NCBI RefSeq assembly: GCF_019578655.1
Contig: NC_063256.1
Span: forward strand, 21,056,005-21,120,004
Direction of reading: 5' to 3'
DNA from: Ricinus communis
Lineage: Eukaryota; Streptophyta; Magnoliopsida; Malpighiales; Euphorbiaceae
Length of the DNA stretch: 64,000 nt
Position 1 is the first letter of the stretch. Each line of letters starts with the position of its first letter. Below, piece after piece: positions 46,805-59,850 of the stretch. The position numbers and the translations under genes were made by a program. The notes beneath the pieces are model-generated. The model was not told where the DNA came from and did not search any database. It was given only the letters and a program-made list of their open reading frames with translations.

Positions 46805-49266
46805 CTTTCTTTACAACCTTGCAATATAAAGATAAACGAATACAAGTTAATTTATACAAGTAACTAGTAAAGGTCTTGCAACTAGTTAGTTAACTTCTAC
46901 TATTTTTCGATACAAATCAATAGCCTTCACTATTAGTTCAGGATGCTAACAATTTAGCTATCCTAGTGAGCTAGAATCCCATCTATTTTAATATGACCTT
47001 GAGTATGCCTAACAAACCATATTAAAATAAATTAGGTAGATAATTATTTATCAATTGTATCTCTATACAACTTCTAGATCAGTTAGGCAATAACAACGTT
47101 TGTTTAGACATAATTTATGATGTTCCAAACATCATTTATGTTTACCTAATTTATGCCTCTACCTTTATATAATCATGAGTATGCCATTTGAATTATATAA
47201 GATAGTTAAGTAAGACCCACAAATTAAAATAGAGAACATGCTTAGGTAATAGTTAACCTTAGATATGCCCAACAAATTAGCCTATGAACAAAGCTCTCAC
47301 TCCTATTATAATTATGGAAGGCAACTTAATTCTATATAACTAATCTAAAACTATATCTCCATCCGGATTACAAAATAAAAAAATTCTATATAACTAATCT
47401 AAAACTATATAACAATTACATAATATTTAGAGAAACCTTGAGTTGCATTCAAGGGGAGTTAGATGATAAAAGAATTTTATAACCTAGAGAAAATCAGAGG
47501 AAGGCAAAGAATACAGTCCTTATTTAAAAATTACTAAATCAAAGCATTCAACTATTCAACACAATAATATTAGTTTTTATAGTCCATAACCATCCATCAT
47601 TGCCAAATATAATCATATTATATAAAGCATATAAAAGAATCAAGATAGCATAATACATGTTATTTGATCATTGCATGCAATTAGGACTAAATGGGATATG
47701 GAGAATTAAAATAATTAAATCGTATTCAAAAATAAAAATCCTCCTTATTTCAGAGTGTAATTTCGACCAAAATAAAAATTAAAACATAAAGTCAACCTTT
47801 GACCAACAAAACCAAGATTTATCTTAGTTGAAGAAAGTTGTAGAGAATTAAAATTAATTAAATCAGGATTAATTAATAACTAATTCTATTAAAAATATCC
47901 TTAATTTTAATTTCATGTCCTTTTAGGACATAAAGTCAAACATTAAGACATAGAGTCAAACTTATGTTTTAATGAAGACAAACAACCTAGTCATAGAATA
48001 CTAAGACATAAGTCCTAGGATAATATAAATTAATAAAATAAAATTTATAAAATAAAAATCTCCTTATAATTTATGTGATTTTCAACCATTTCTAGAATTT
48101 AGGACAACTGTCAACTCTTGTCTTAATCTAGACAACTTCTTAGTCCAACTAGAATTCTAAAATTACAAGTCATTGTCCTAAAGGATTAATAATACTTGTA
48201 TTAATAAAAATAGCCTTTTAAGTAATCTCCTAACCATATTAGGATAAGTAATTATAATCCTAAGACAACTAGGATGTATTAAGACAAGGAGTCACATGCC
48301 AACTAGGATACTGCATCTAAAAATCCTTACAAACAAGGAGACTCTTTATTTAACATGATTTAAAGATCTAACAAGGCTAATTAATCATATCCATTCAAGA
48401 ATTAATTGAGTTCATCAAGATCATCAAGAAAATCAAATTTTCTATCAAATAATTCAAGATAATCATGATTCACACGGCAATCATCAATAAACAAGGTAAC
48501 TATGCAAGAAACATAATCAAGACTCAAATTAACCTTCAAGATTGCTTTAAGAACTCGTCTTATGTATGATCTAAATATTGATGTTCTTCCTCAAAAGGCT
48601 TGCCATTAGATCAAGAAGCACAAATATGTCGAATTCAATAAGCAGTACCCATATTATGTGCATAACTTATCAAATCAACACTTGATTTGTATATTGTGTG
48701 CATGTATGGGTTCATGAAGATTAAAGCTTAAATTTTCATAAACTTTAAAGGTTCATTATTCATCTTCTAAATCATATTTATTTATGTTTAAAATCAAATC
48801 AAATTAAAATCCATACACATATGCACATGCAAAACCCTTAGTATGTGTAGTATGTTCATAGTTTTGCTTTGATCATCAACAATCCAATTTCTAATTTTTT
48901 GAACGAATTTTGAACATCAAATATTCATGGAATTTGCTGCAACAATTAACCATGCATTTATTTCAATTAATTTCCCCATTTAAATTTGATTACAGATTGG
49001 ATATTGTTGATCACATCAAAGCTATCTATGCGCATGGCAGAAATTTCTAACCCCCAAAATCTAATCAATCAAGATCCAAAAATTCTAAACACTTCTAGAT
49101 CATAAATTCTATCCCTCAGAGTTCATAGGCAACATGAATCACCCAAAAATTCGAAGTATAGCTATGGCAACCAACGAGATCTCTAAAACATCCCATAAAT
49201 TTTAGATTTGCATGCTTATGATCAATTAATAATTATGCAACTATTATGACTAAATTAATCAATGGA
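46805..49266 (-). other. Copia-B long leader
   Basis: About 2.46 kb of AT-rich DNA between primer-binding site and gag start. It has no domain. A short direct repeat (TTCTATATAACTAATCTAAA at about 47331 and 47389) is present. The length is unusual for copia leaders; a further decayed insertion is possible. Confidence 0.5.
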
Positions 49267-49279
49267 GGCTCTGATACCA
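49267..49279 (-). other. tRNA-iMet primer-binding site of Copia-B
   Basis: The - strand reads TGGTATCAGAGCC, the standard copia primer site, one base from the LTR edge at 49281. Confidence 0.9.
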
Positions 49280-49280
49280 A

Positions 49281-51057
49281 TGTTGGGAATTGATATTAAA
49301 ATATAAATAAAGGTACAACGATAGCAATTCAAAATGTTTTTCAATTCCCACACAAAGCAAGCAAAAAATGGAGAAGGCTTACAAAGGGAGTTTTCGACCA
49401 ATCCAAGGAGTGCTTCTTGCTTTATTGATTCTTGATTCTTCAATGATGATTGATGCACTTTAAAGCTACTAAATTGATCAACCTCTTTTAGTTAGCCATA
49501 TAAGTTTCTAAGCAAAAATCACATTAAACCACTTTTAGGAGATTGAGAAGAGATGTAGGAGATTGAATGGTAGTTCCAAGCAAGTGGATGAATCAATTAA
49601 TCTTATTAATTTATTGACCTAGGATAAACTTCTTAAGAAAATGTATTTCTCTGTTAGATGTGTCGCTAATCTTCAACCTTAACCCTTTGACCTTACTGCC
49701 TCATATGCATCTCTTTTTATATATATGGCCTATAATCAAAGTCCTTAAAGGTTTATAATTTCTACAAAATCCTAACTTACTTTAAGTTGGGCATTGTTAT
49801 CCTAAATAGATTTTAATTAATATAAGAACTAATTAATAGATAATAAACCCACATAGGCCCATTATATAAAGCCTATTAGCTCTTAATTAATTAACCATTA
49901 ATTAGGCCCAATATATATGTGCTTAAGCCCAAAGCTTAAAGCTTTATTTTAATTCTGATTTAAAGCCTATTTGTTTGTGACCCAAAAGGTTCCTAACATG
50001 TTGGCAATGAATATGGATTATGAATTAAACTCTTTTTAATTCAATGTTAAATCTCTAATTTAACTTAATCCATATTCATAGATCAAGATTGGCATCTAGC
50101 AATGCATCATGACCACCGAAATGGTAGGATTGATTAAAGTGCATTCATCGAACTATATAGTGAACAATCTTACAATGTAATTCAATCCTATCATTGTACT
50201 TTTATCCCAATTGATTCATAGAACATGATGTAAGTGTCAACTCTATAATTGAACCAATAATATTTGTTCTTAATAATTACATATAACATCTTGGATAAGA
50301 TCTATGAAAGACTTTTCATAATCTTCATACAACCTTGGCTAAGAATTTTTATGTTAAAGCATATCAAGAATCATTAAGATAAGGTCCCATGACATATTAC
50401 CTTGGGCAATAAATTCTTTATTGATAACTTATTATCTGCATATGACTCTTACTATACCCAATAACTATGCCTTGAGCGGTCCATAGATAGGAGAACATAA
50501 AATAGTATCAAAGTATAGTAATCCTCATATAAGATAATACATTGTTATCTCAAGTCTAAGGATCACATCTTACATGATTTTTACAAGAGTATTGTCCATA
50601 GACACTTGAGGTAAATTTCATATGGATTACTCAGTAGGGTCGTGTTCATTGAACTTGTTCTTATAACAAACACCCATATACTTATCTCAGAATCCCTATT
50701 CCTAAAATAGATTGCTTACTTCATAAGTAAGTGATAACATATTATGGTAGTCTCGAAAATTTGATCAATATCCAATGATCAATATCTAATTCTTAATCAA
50801 ACATCGACGACGAATAAATTTTATGAACGTATGTAATGAGAACCTCATCATTATAAACTTGCTTTATAATTTCTTTTATATTTATATTTAGATTTCATGG
50901 GGTTCATCTCTAACGGTATTATTCCTTGATAATACCCGACTGCTCATATCATTAGAGTCGAACAATGCCTTTAGTATAATTATATGCCATCAGTATGATG
51001 TATAAATTAACATAGATCATCTGAAAACTCTTTGTCTTTAGGGCATATACTTTAATA
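49281..51057 (-). repeat. 5' LTR of Copia-B
   Basis: 1777 bp; edges TGTTGGGAATTG and TTTAATA. Homologous to 41248-43325 throughout apart from the tandem duplication and small indels. Confidence 0.85.
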
Positions 51058-51137
51058 GCCTCATCATCAATGCCCTTCATTCTTTCTTGAATAGATTATG
51101 AAGAAGGACCTTTCTCAATGGATTTCTTTGACCTCAT

Positions 51138-51774
51138 GGTAGTAGATGGAAGGAGTTGAAGAAGATTGTGGAAGATGAAAGTAGAGAGAAGGAGTATTTT
51201 GAAGTTTATAATTTAGAAATCTTTTAAAAAATGATGAATGTCCATCAAAACCGCCTTATATAGCCTTAGGGGAGGTAAAAGAACAGTAAAAAATAGCTAG
51301 ATTTGCATTAAAATTCTTTTTCAAAAATACTGTAACGATTATATTTTTTATAGAAATCAAAGAGAAGCGCGAGTGCGCTTATTAAGGGCGATCGCGCAAT
51401 TAAAGAAGCAGTCATAACAGCTATAATTTTATAGAACCGTGATTGTGCTTTAGAATTGCGAGTGCCTTCTAGAGGCCAGTTTCCGGTTTCGTGAAGACCT
51501 GTAAAGCACAAGCATCCTTCTAAACTGTGATCACAAATTTTAAGAAAACATAAATTATAGATTTATGAAAAGTTATCTTTGATCACCTTCTTTTTAACTT
51601 GAGAGTAGTAGAATGCATAATGAGTTAAAATAAGTCTCATATGTCAAATAAAATTTTAATACCCAACTTCACAAAAATAGATATGCAAACAAAATATATT
51701 CTCACCAGCATATCATATCAAACATTCACCAAATATTTCAAAAAGTGAGAATTAGAGAACTTATACAAGAGAAC
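51138..51774 (-). other. Copia-A spacer between RNase H and the extra ORF
   Basis: AT-rich with a patch of GC-dyad words at 51365-51535 (GCGCGAGTGCGC-like). Equivalent to 12341-12937 of Copia-C. Confidence 0.5.
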
Positions 51775-53418
51775 TAAGCTAGAGTACTTCCATCAATCAT
51801 TCCTAATTCTCTTTTAAGGAAACTTAATCTCTCCTCATTAAGAGGTTTGTTGAAAATATCAGCAAGTTGGTTAGTTATATCAACAAATTCTAAGACAACC
51901 CACTTTGCACATGATCTTTCAAAAAATTATCCCTAATATCTATATACTTACTCCTAGAGTGTTGAATGGGGTTCCTAGAGAGATTTAAAGCACTTTTGTT
52001 GTCACATTTTATAGGAATGTGATCAACCTCTCTCCCATAATCTCTTAATTATTGCTTCATCCAAAGTATTTACATGCAATAACATCTCACCATCACATAT
52101 TTGGCTTCCGCGGTAGAGAGAGTAACCGAAACTTATTTCTTGCTAAACCAAGACACTAAGCATTCACCTAATAGATGACAAGTTCTGGAAGTGCTCTTTC
52201 TATCTAAAAGACTTTTCATATAATCGGTGTCCAAATAGCCTATTATGTCAAAGGATGATTCTCTAAGATACCAAAATCCAAAATGCAAGGTCTCATGCAA
52301 ATATTTCAAAATTGTTTTGATAGCATTCAAGTGAGACTTTTTAGGACAAGATGAAACCTAGCACATAGACAAACACTATACATAATATCAGGTCTAGAGG
52401 AGATTAAATATAAGAGAGAACCAATCACACCTCTATAAAGCCTTTTGTTTACACTCTAACCCTCCTCATCTTTGTCCAATTTTATTGTGACACTCATGGG
52501 AGTCTTTGCTACTTTACAACCATCCATCTTGAATTTCTTCAAGAGTTCTTCTATGTACTTGGATTGGTTGATAAATATTCCATCCTTGCTTTGCTTGATT
52601 TGGAGACCAAGAAAAAATTTAAGCTCTGCCATCATGCTCATCTCAAATTTTCTAGTCATACACTTAGCAAAATCCTTACAAAGCAATGGATTAGTAGCCC
52701 CAAATACAATGTCATCAACATAAACTTAAACAATTAAAGTATCATGCTTGTGTTTCTTTACAAAAAAAGTAGTATCAATCTTTCCTTTCAAAAATCCATT
52801 TTCAATTGAGAAAGAACTAATCCTTTCATATTAAGCTCTAGGAGCTTGTTTTAAACCATATAAGACTTTAGTCAAATTGAAAACATGGTTAGGAAATTTG
52901 TGACTTTCGAAACCAACATAAACTTCCTCCTTAATTAAACTATTTAAAATGCGTTCTTCACATCCATTTGAAATAATTTAAAATTCATGTGACATGCATA
53001 GGCTAAAAGTATTCTAATAGCCTCTAATCTAGCAACCGAAGTAAAAGTCTCATCATAATCAATGCCTTCCTCTTGGTTATAAGCTTTTGCAACCAATCTA
53101 GCTTTGTTTCTAGTGAGAGAGTCTTGCTCATCTAACTTATTTTGAAATACCTATTTACACCCAATAATTTGGTGATTTTTAGTCTAGAAACAAGTTCCCA
53201 TACTTTGTTTCTCTCAAATTGGTTAAGTTCATCTTGCATAGCAATTACCCAACTTTCATTATATAGAGCCTCATTAACAGTCCTTGGCTTAAATTGGGAA
53301 ACAAAGGCTAAATTCTTTAAAGCTACTAGTTTGGGACGAGTACTTACATCCTTTGATAAGTCTCTAATGACTTGAGTAGGTGAGTGATCCTTTTTGAAGT
53401 TCCACTCATTGGGAAGAC
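51775..53418 (-). pseudogene. Copia-A reverse transcriptase and RNase H
   Basis: Reading leftward: DLSKDVSTRPKL (53365), NLAFVSQFKPRTVNEALY (53290), ELNQFERNKVWELV (53210), KCMTRKFEMSMMAELKFFLG (52650), SKYIEELLKKFKMDGCKVAK (52550), then RNase H with LHFGFWYLRESSFDIIGYLD and DRKSTSRTCHLLGECLVSW (52330-52133). It ends with LADIFNKPLNEERLSFL (about 51830). The RT catalytic box region (about 52700) is damaged and stops are frequent. Its upstream join to integrase is broken by the Athila-like element at 53419. Confidence 0.85.
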
Positions 53419-53993
53419 TTTGTTCTTTATTATATTAACCTAAAATGGATGATGAATAAATTCTAAACTAACTATTAACTACGAGCTAAGTTCCGAGGGA
53501 GATGCAGGAGTAATTAATAAGTGAAATAATCAAGACAAGAAGATAAACCCAAAGAGAATCTAAACTAGTTGGCAATCAAACAAAAGATAAAGGATCGGTG
53601 AGTCTAATTATGCTACCCGTGGACGAATTCTTAACCGAATTTAGTTTCTCTCTCTCGATAACCGAATTCCTAAACCTAATAACCTAAAGTTGGAATCTCT
53701 TCCTAACGATTGATTCTTAAATTAGCATTAAGCTTTAATCCGCCTCTATTAAGCTTTGTTAATTCTTAATCCGGCTAGTTAATTATCCTTATCTCTAAGC
53801 GATTATTAACCAGTTCTTGTTATTCAAAATTCCAATTGCCAAACGGATTTCTCAATCTCATAAAGCAATCTAAACATCACAATTCACAACGTCTCATGAA
53901 TAATTCAGTGCCTCCTCGGTAGAATCTGAAAATAATAAAATAAAGAAATAAAATCAAAACTGAAAATATGAAAACTAAAACTAATAAAATGTT

Positions 53994-55250
53994 TCAAAAC
54001 AAAAGGTAAAAAAAAAAAAAATTAGAAATTAAAGATAAAAATTGGGGTGCCTCCCAAAAGCGCTTCTTTTTGATGTGATGAGTCTTCTTAGCTGGACTCA
54101 TGGTGAAAGGCAAATGGGCGTGATCGACGACCATCCATCCTTCTTCCAAGCAAATGGCTTCAAATATCCGGCTTAGAGGGATAATCATCAACTTCCTCTT
54201 CCCGGTTAAGCAAATGCCGCGATTATGATGGGCAAAACTTCGCTCCTCGTATAATTGCACGTAGTCATGATGCTCTAGGGGCTCTTCCAATTTGAAAGCT
54301 AGAGTTTCAACAATTGGAAGGATCGACGGTTGGGCAATTTCTTGGGGAGTGTTGATGGTTTTCTTGATCCCTGGCTTGGTTCTCTTGCTAGAAGAAACTC
54401 GAGCTCCTCCAAGACTTCTTTATTGGATAACTCATGCTCATCTTCCATCATCGAAGGGACTTGTGGAAAATCTACCAACAATTCCTCTAACTGCAACTCA
54501 GCATCATCAACTTGTACATTCCTGTTGATAGTCTTTCAGAGGAATTATGTTCGCCTCTTCCTTTCCCCGGTTCCATCTCCATGTTCAAGAAATCGTCCTG
54601 CACAGAAGCATCATCATCAAACATAGTAGATAAACCAGAAGAATTTTCACCTGAACGCAAAGTGACGGTGCTCAAATGTTCCTCGGATTCAGTAGCGTTT
54701 GATAGAGTTCTCGATTGCTCTTCAGCTAGTATTTTGAAGATTAAGCCTACTTGATGCTCTATGTTGTTAATCGAGGCTTGTTGATCTTCAAGTATCCTCT
54801 CTGTTTGTTGGAATCTTTCCTCAAGACTTGTTATGAACCTCATCATCAGCTCCTCTAATACTAACTCTTCATCTTGAGTTGAAGGTGCAACATTAAATTT
54901 CTTGATGTAGTTGCTTTGAATTCTAGTGGTTCTTGGCCATCTAAGCTCCATCCAAAGGGTGAATGAGTGCTCCACTCTTGATTGTAGGTGCTTCCATACG
55001 AGTCATTTGGCCAACTTCCGTATAATTCACATTCCGCGATTATAAGAACAATGAGCAACATCACTATACAATGGACAATCATTACACACATGTAAACCAC
55101 AACAAAATTCACAAAAAGACTTGAGATGAAAGGATAGGAGAAGAGAGTTGATCGGTAGCCCTGCAAAACGATTCCACTCGAGCATCTAAAGATGCACGGG
55201 CATCCCAATTTTTATCACTCTCTTGATTCCTATTCTCATTTTCCAATCAC
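53994..55250 (-). pseudogene. Gag-derived ORF of the second Athila-like element
   Basis: Same blocks as the ORF at 35909-37190: NDSYGSTYNQEWSTHSPFGW (about 54990), LVLEELMMRFITSLEERFQQ (about 54850), VTLRSGENSSGLSTMFDDD (about 54650), VDFPQVPS and LEELEFLLA (about 54440), MEEPLEHHDYVQLYEER (54290) and LEEGWMVVDH then FTMSPAKK (about 54100). The longest open piece is 54487-54975, 162 codons. The VTLRSGE motif and the YNQ.W pattern tie it to Athila gag. Frameshifts near 54860, 54490 and 54300 prevent a full product. Confidence 0.65.
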
Positions 55251-55465
55251 GTCATACAAAGATTTTGAGTTTAGCATTGAACCTCCTTATCATTCACTAT
55301 CTGAATCATAAACTTAAGCTAAATAAATATGTAAAAATAAAATAAAATAAATAAACAAATAAAAATAAAAATCATAAAATAATAAGAAAGAAAAAAATGG
55401 CTAAATTAACAAATAGCAAATTTCACTCTAGTTTTCAAACAATTCCCGACAGCGGCGCCAAAACT

Positions 55466-56945
55466 TGATGGGTGCTACTCATGTTAGCTACAATCTAAGG
55501 CGGTGTACCTATCGATGCGATCTAGCACTAATGGCGAGTATCAAGGTCGTATTCCTCGGGAAAGCGAAAGCCCGAGTTACTCCTTTGTTCTTTGTTATAT
55601 TAACCTAAAATGGATGATGAATAAATTCTAAACTAACTATTAACTACGAGCTAAGTTCCGAGGGAGATGCAGAAGTAATTGATAAGTGAAATAATCAAGA
55701 CAAGAAGATAAACCCAAAGAGAATCTAAACTAGTTGGCAATCAAACAAAAGATAAAGGATCGGTGAGTCTAATTATGCTACCCGTGGGCCGAATTCTTAG
55801 CGAATTCGGTTTCTCTCTCGAGATAACCGAATTCCTAAACCTAATAACCTAAAGTTGGAATCTCTTCCTAACGATTGATTCTTAAATTAGCATTAAGCTT
55901 TAATCCGCCTCTATTAAGCTTTGTTAATTCTTAATCCGGCTAGTTAATTATCCTTATCTCTAAGCGATTATTAACCCAAACGGATTTCTCAATCTCATAA
56001 AGCAATCTAAACATCACAATTCACAACGTCTCATGAATAATGCATAATCTTATTAATCACGAAAACAAGAAGAATACAAAACCAACTCAAACAATCCAAC
56101 AATATAATATCAAGCCAACATAGTAAAGAAATCCCAATGGATTAAATCAGTCTAGCTAAACATGTTCATATTTAAAACAATCTAGGAAATCAATTACAAT
56201 GAAAGAATAATGAAAATAAAACATGTACACCCTTTTCTCTCGAATTGGATGAGCTGCTCCAAATCCTGGATCTACACTTTGATTAATCTCCCAAACGCCT
56301 CTTGAATTGCTCCACTCTGTTTTGCACTCGGAATCTTACGATTAGGGATTCTCTCAACTGCAACTCTCTCGCACTCGGTGTTGTGCGAGAAACCGACCAC
56401 TGGGGCTCAATGTCACTCTTTTTCCCCTCTCTTCTCTAAGAAAAATGAATTTTTCTTATATATTTAACTCAGCGGCGTGGTCAGGCCGTCTTGACCATCT
56501 GACGAGTCCATGCCGTCTTTGGCTATGGATCTCGCTAGTAGGGTTTCACCGGTAGTGTTTCTCCCCGTGTTGGCTACCACGGGCCGTGTTGCTCCCCGTG
56601 TTATCCACCACTTTGAAGGCCGTGGTAGCTCTGAGCCGTGCCCAAACTATTATTTTGAAGACCAAGTTTTGATGGTTGGTCACGGCCGAGTCTAGGCCGT
56701 GATGGTCGACGGCCTTGACTCAGGCCGTGCTCAATGTGTAGCGGGCTCTTGTCCGATCTTGATGAATTCTCGTCCGTTTCCGCACGTATTGATCTATAAT
56801 TGCTTAAACATCGATGATGGTCCTATAAATGTTCCTGAAATGCAAAAGAACATAAAACACGGGTGATCTGGGAATAAAAGCACAATAATTGCTAAGAACA
56901 TACGCAATAATATGCAAGCAAATATGTGTAAAACTATGCTCATCA
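55466..56945 (-). repeat. 5' LTR of the second Athila-like element
   Basis: 1480 bp, homologous to 34238-35733. It lacks about 30 bases near 55977 that the 3' LTR piece at 53419-53905 still has. CACGGCC/GGCCGTG palindromes at about 56470-56735. Confidence 0.85.
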
Positions 56946-58320
56946 GTCATCAAGGTTAACTTTAAGCTCCTCAAATGTAGTATTTGCATCCAAATACTCT
57001 AAAGTATGAAATCTTAGATTTTCTTCCATTCCAAAGCTCATAAGTAGTTTTATTGAACAATGGTCTTTTGAAAACTCTATTTGGAACATAACAACTAGTG
57101 CTAATTGCTTTTGCCTAAAAGTAAGATGGGAGTTTATACTCATTGAGCATTGTTCTAGTCATTTCTACTAGTGTTATATTTTTCCTCTCTACAACTCTAT
57201 TTTATTGTGGTGTCCTAGGAGATGAAAAGTTGCGGAAAATCCCAAATTCTCTCCAAAGGGTTTCTAAAAGATCATTTTCAAATTATTTTTCATGGTCACT
57301 CCTTATTGAGGAAATCAAATATTCCTTTTCATTTTGAACATGTTTTGCAAAGGATTTGAAACATTAAATGCTTATTCTTATGAGCAAGAAAATTAATCAA
57401 AGTAAATCTAGAGTAGTCATTAATAATCACAAATGTATATGACATTCCACCCAAACTAGCTACTCTAGTAGGTCCAAGCAAATCCCTATGAAGTAGTTGG
57501 AGTGATCTAGAAGTACTTACAGTGTTCTTTGATTTAAAGGATGAGAGATGTTGTTTCCCCATTTGACATGGCTCACAAGGCTTGTCCTTGATAAACTTCA
57601 CTTTGGGGAGTCCATTCACCAACTCTTCTTTGGCTAATTCATGTAGAAGCTCCATGCTTGCTTGACCAAGTCTTCTATGCCACAACCAAGATTTATTACT
57701 AATAGACACAAAGCACTTGAAAGATTGATTAGCAACTTTGTGTAGGTCAATTGAGTAGGAATTGCCACTTCTTTCTCCCTTGAATACTACTTTGTCGTCT
57801 ACTAGGGGTATTGACATAACATCTATCGGAGTCAAAAGTGATTTTATTAGCTTTTTCACACAATTGACTCACACTTAACAAATTATGTTTTAGTCCATCA
57901 ACTAGGAAAATATCATCGATAGAAGTTTGGTTATCCTTACTAATAGAACCAATGCCAATTACTTTACTCTTGGCATTATTACCAAATGAGACTTTGCCTC
58001 CATTATAGTTTTTAACTTTTTTAAAAAGGCTTTTGTCTCCCATCATATGTGCCTTGAGCATCCACTATAAATATGCCAAACATTTATGCTTATGGACATA
58101 AGGCACACCTATAAGAAGAAGTCAATTCACTTAGTTTTAGGTACCTAAACAATATTGCGTCCTTAAGAGTTAGCTTTGGAAGTGTCACATATAAAGAGAT
58201 GCATCTTTCTTATTTTACATTTGATGTTGATGTGCCCAACTCTCATGCAATAGTGGCAGGTGACCTTTGAGTTATCAAGAGATTCCTTTCCTTTGTGAAA
58301 TTTTGAGATTTAGTTCCTAA
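56946..58320 (-). pseudogene. Copia-A gag end, protease and integrase
   Basis: From the right: knuckle and GPK-type linker (58320-58090); a protease site altered by a short deletion where VDSGCSRHM should be (about 58045-58065); pre-integrase VSQLCEKANKITFDSDRCYV (about 57850); the HHCC region WLWHRRLGQASMELLHELAK and CEPCQMGKQH (57690-57545); integrase core HRDLLGPTRVASLGG and VIINDYSRF (57500-57400); and NRVFKRPLFNKTTYELW (about 57060). Stops and frame slips occur at several points. Athila-like DNA abuts at 56945. Confidence 0.85.
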
Positions 58321-58325
58321 GCTCC

Positions 58326-59845
58326 TGATAGGCTAAATTGTGTTAGCTACAATCTAAGGCAGTGTACCTATCGATGCAGTCTAGCACTAATGGCGAGTAT
58401 CAAGGTCATATTCCTCGGAAAAGTGAAAGCCCAGAGTTACTCCTTTGTTCTTTGTTATATTAACCTTAAATTAGTGATGAATAATTTCTAAACTAACTAA
58501 TAGCTACAAGCTAAATTCTAAGGGAGATGCAGGAGTAATTGATAACTAAAACAACCAAGACAAGAAACCAAACCCAAAGGGAATCTAAACTAGTTGGCAA
58601 TCAAACAATAGATAAAGGATTGGTGAGTCTAATTATGCTACCTATGGACGAATTCTTTACCGAATTCGGTTTCTCTCTCGAGATAACCAAATTTCTAAAT
58701 CTAATAACCTAAAGTTGGAATCTCTTCCTAACGATTGATTCTTAAATTAGCATTAAGCTTTAATCCGCCTCTATTAAGCTTTGTTAATTCTTAATCCGGC
58801 TAGTTAATTATCCTTATCTCTAAGCGATTATTAACCAGTTCTTGCTATTTAAAATTCCAATTGCCGAATGGACTTCTCAATCACACAAAGCAATCTAAAC
58901 ACCACAATTCACAATGTCTCATGAATAATGCTATCTTATTAATACTCAAAGCAAGAAGAATACAAAATCAACTCAAACAATCCAACAATATAATATTAAG
59001 CCAACATAGTAAAGAAATCCTAATGGATTTAATTAGTCTAGCTAAACATGTTCATGTTTAAAACAATATAGGGAATCAATTACAATGAAAGAATAATGAA
59101 AATGAAACATGTACACCCTTTTCTCTCGAATTGGATGAACAGCTCCAAATCTGGATCTACACTTTGATTAATCTCCCAAATTGCCTCTTGAATTGCTCCA
59201 CTACTGTTTTGCACTCGGAACCTTGTGATTTCGGGGTTCTTCCTCCCTGCAACTCTCTCTCGCACTCAATACTGTGCAGAAACCGAACCAGCCGCCAGGG
59301 CTCTATGTCACTCCTTCCCCCTCTTTTCTTCTCTCGAAAAAATATGTTTTCCTTATATATTTAATTCAGCGTACGTGGTCAAGGCGGTCTTTGGTCATGT
59401 GGTCGGAGTCCGAGGCCGTGCTAAAGCTACTGGCCTTGAATCTCACATAACTAGGGTTTCACCACGGCCGTGTTGCCCCCCGTGCTGGCCACCACGAGCC
59501 GTGCTGGAGGCCGTGGTGGCTACAGAAACCATGCTCAAACCTTTATTTTGAAGACCAAGTTTCGATGGTTGGTCACGGCTAGAGTCCAGGCCGTGATGGT
59601 CAGCACGACCTTGACTCAGGCCATGCTCAATTTGTGCAACGCAGGCTCTTGCCCGATCTTGATGAATTCTCGTATGTTTCCGCACGTATTGATCTATAAT
59701 TGCTTAAACACCGATGACGGTCCTATAAATGCTCCTGAAATGCAAAAGAAGACAAAACACGGGTGATCTGGGAATAAAAGCACAATAATTGCTAAGAACA
59801 TACGCAATAATATGCAAACAAATATGTGTAAAACTATGCACATCA
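58326..59845 (-). mobile_element. Athila-like solo LTR
   Basis: 1520 bp, edges TGATAGG and CACATCA on the + strand, flanked by a perfect 5-bp duplication GCTCC (58321-58325 and 59846-59850). Homologous to the LTRs at 34238-35733 and 55466-56945, with the CACGGCC palindrome cluster at 59400-59640. No primer site or interior, so it arose by LTR-LTR recombination. It splits Copia-A gag. Confidence 0.95.
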
Positions 59846-59850
59846 GCTCC

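Larger units (their letters stand above)
41248..51057 (-). mobile_element. Copia-B: gag-only, non-autonomous Ty1/copia element
   Basis: LTRs 41248-43325 and 49281-51057, flanked by a perfect 5-bp duplication GCCTC (41243-41247, 51058-51062). A tRNA-iMet primer-binding site is next to the right LTR, and a purine tract (GCAAGTGGGAGAT, - strand) next to the left one at about 43327-43340. The 6 kb interior holds one recognisable coding block, gag; no protease, integrase or RT was found. A Cassandra-type solo LTR sits at 44304-44703. Inserted in the extra ORF of Copia-A. Confidence 0.85.
40127..51137 (-). pseudogene. Extra ORF of Copia-A, split by Copia-B
   Basis: Reads from ATG at 51135-51137 (MRSKKSIEKGPSS) to 51058, then, past Copia-B, from 41247 to a stop at 40127-40129. 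Visible blocks include KGKKVQANRLFYEEF (about 41195), LDNVDLRDLFLP (about 41110) and a Glu-rich C-terminus EEEEHEEEY. About 400 codons if intact; several stops. It occupies the same place as the Copia-C ORF at 12938. Function unknown; possibly the Transposase_32-like 3' ORF of some copia lineages. Confidence 0.5.
53419..56945 (-). mobile_element. Second Athila-like element, 3' half collapsed
   Basis: 5' LTR at 55466-56945 (- strand TGATGAGC at the right edge), a degraded tRNA-Asp primer site (about 55444-55460), the gag-derived ORF (53994-55250) and a little 3' DNA to 53906. A deletion then joins the interior directly to the middle of a 3' LTR (53419-53905), whose last 100 or so bases are missing at the left edge. 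Inserted in Copia-A pol. No clean 5-bp duplication is expected with a truncated end; none is seen. Confidence 0.85.
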
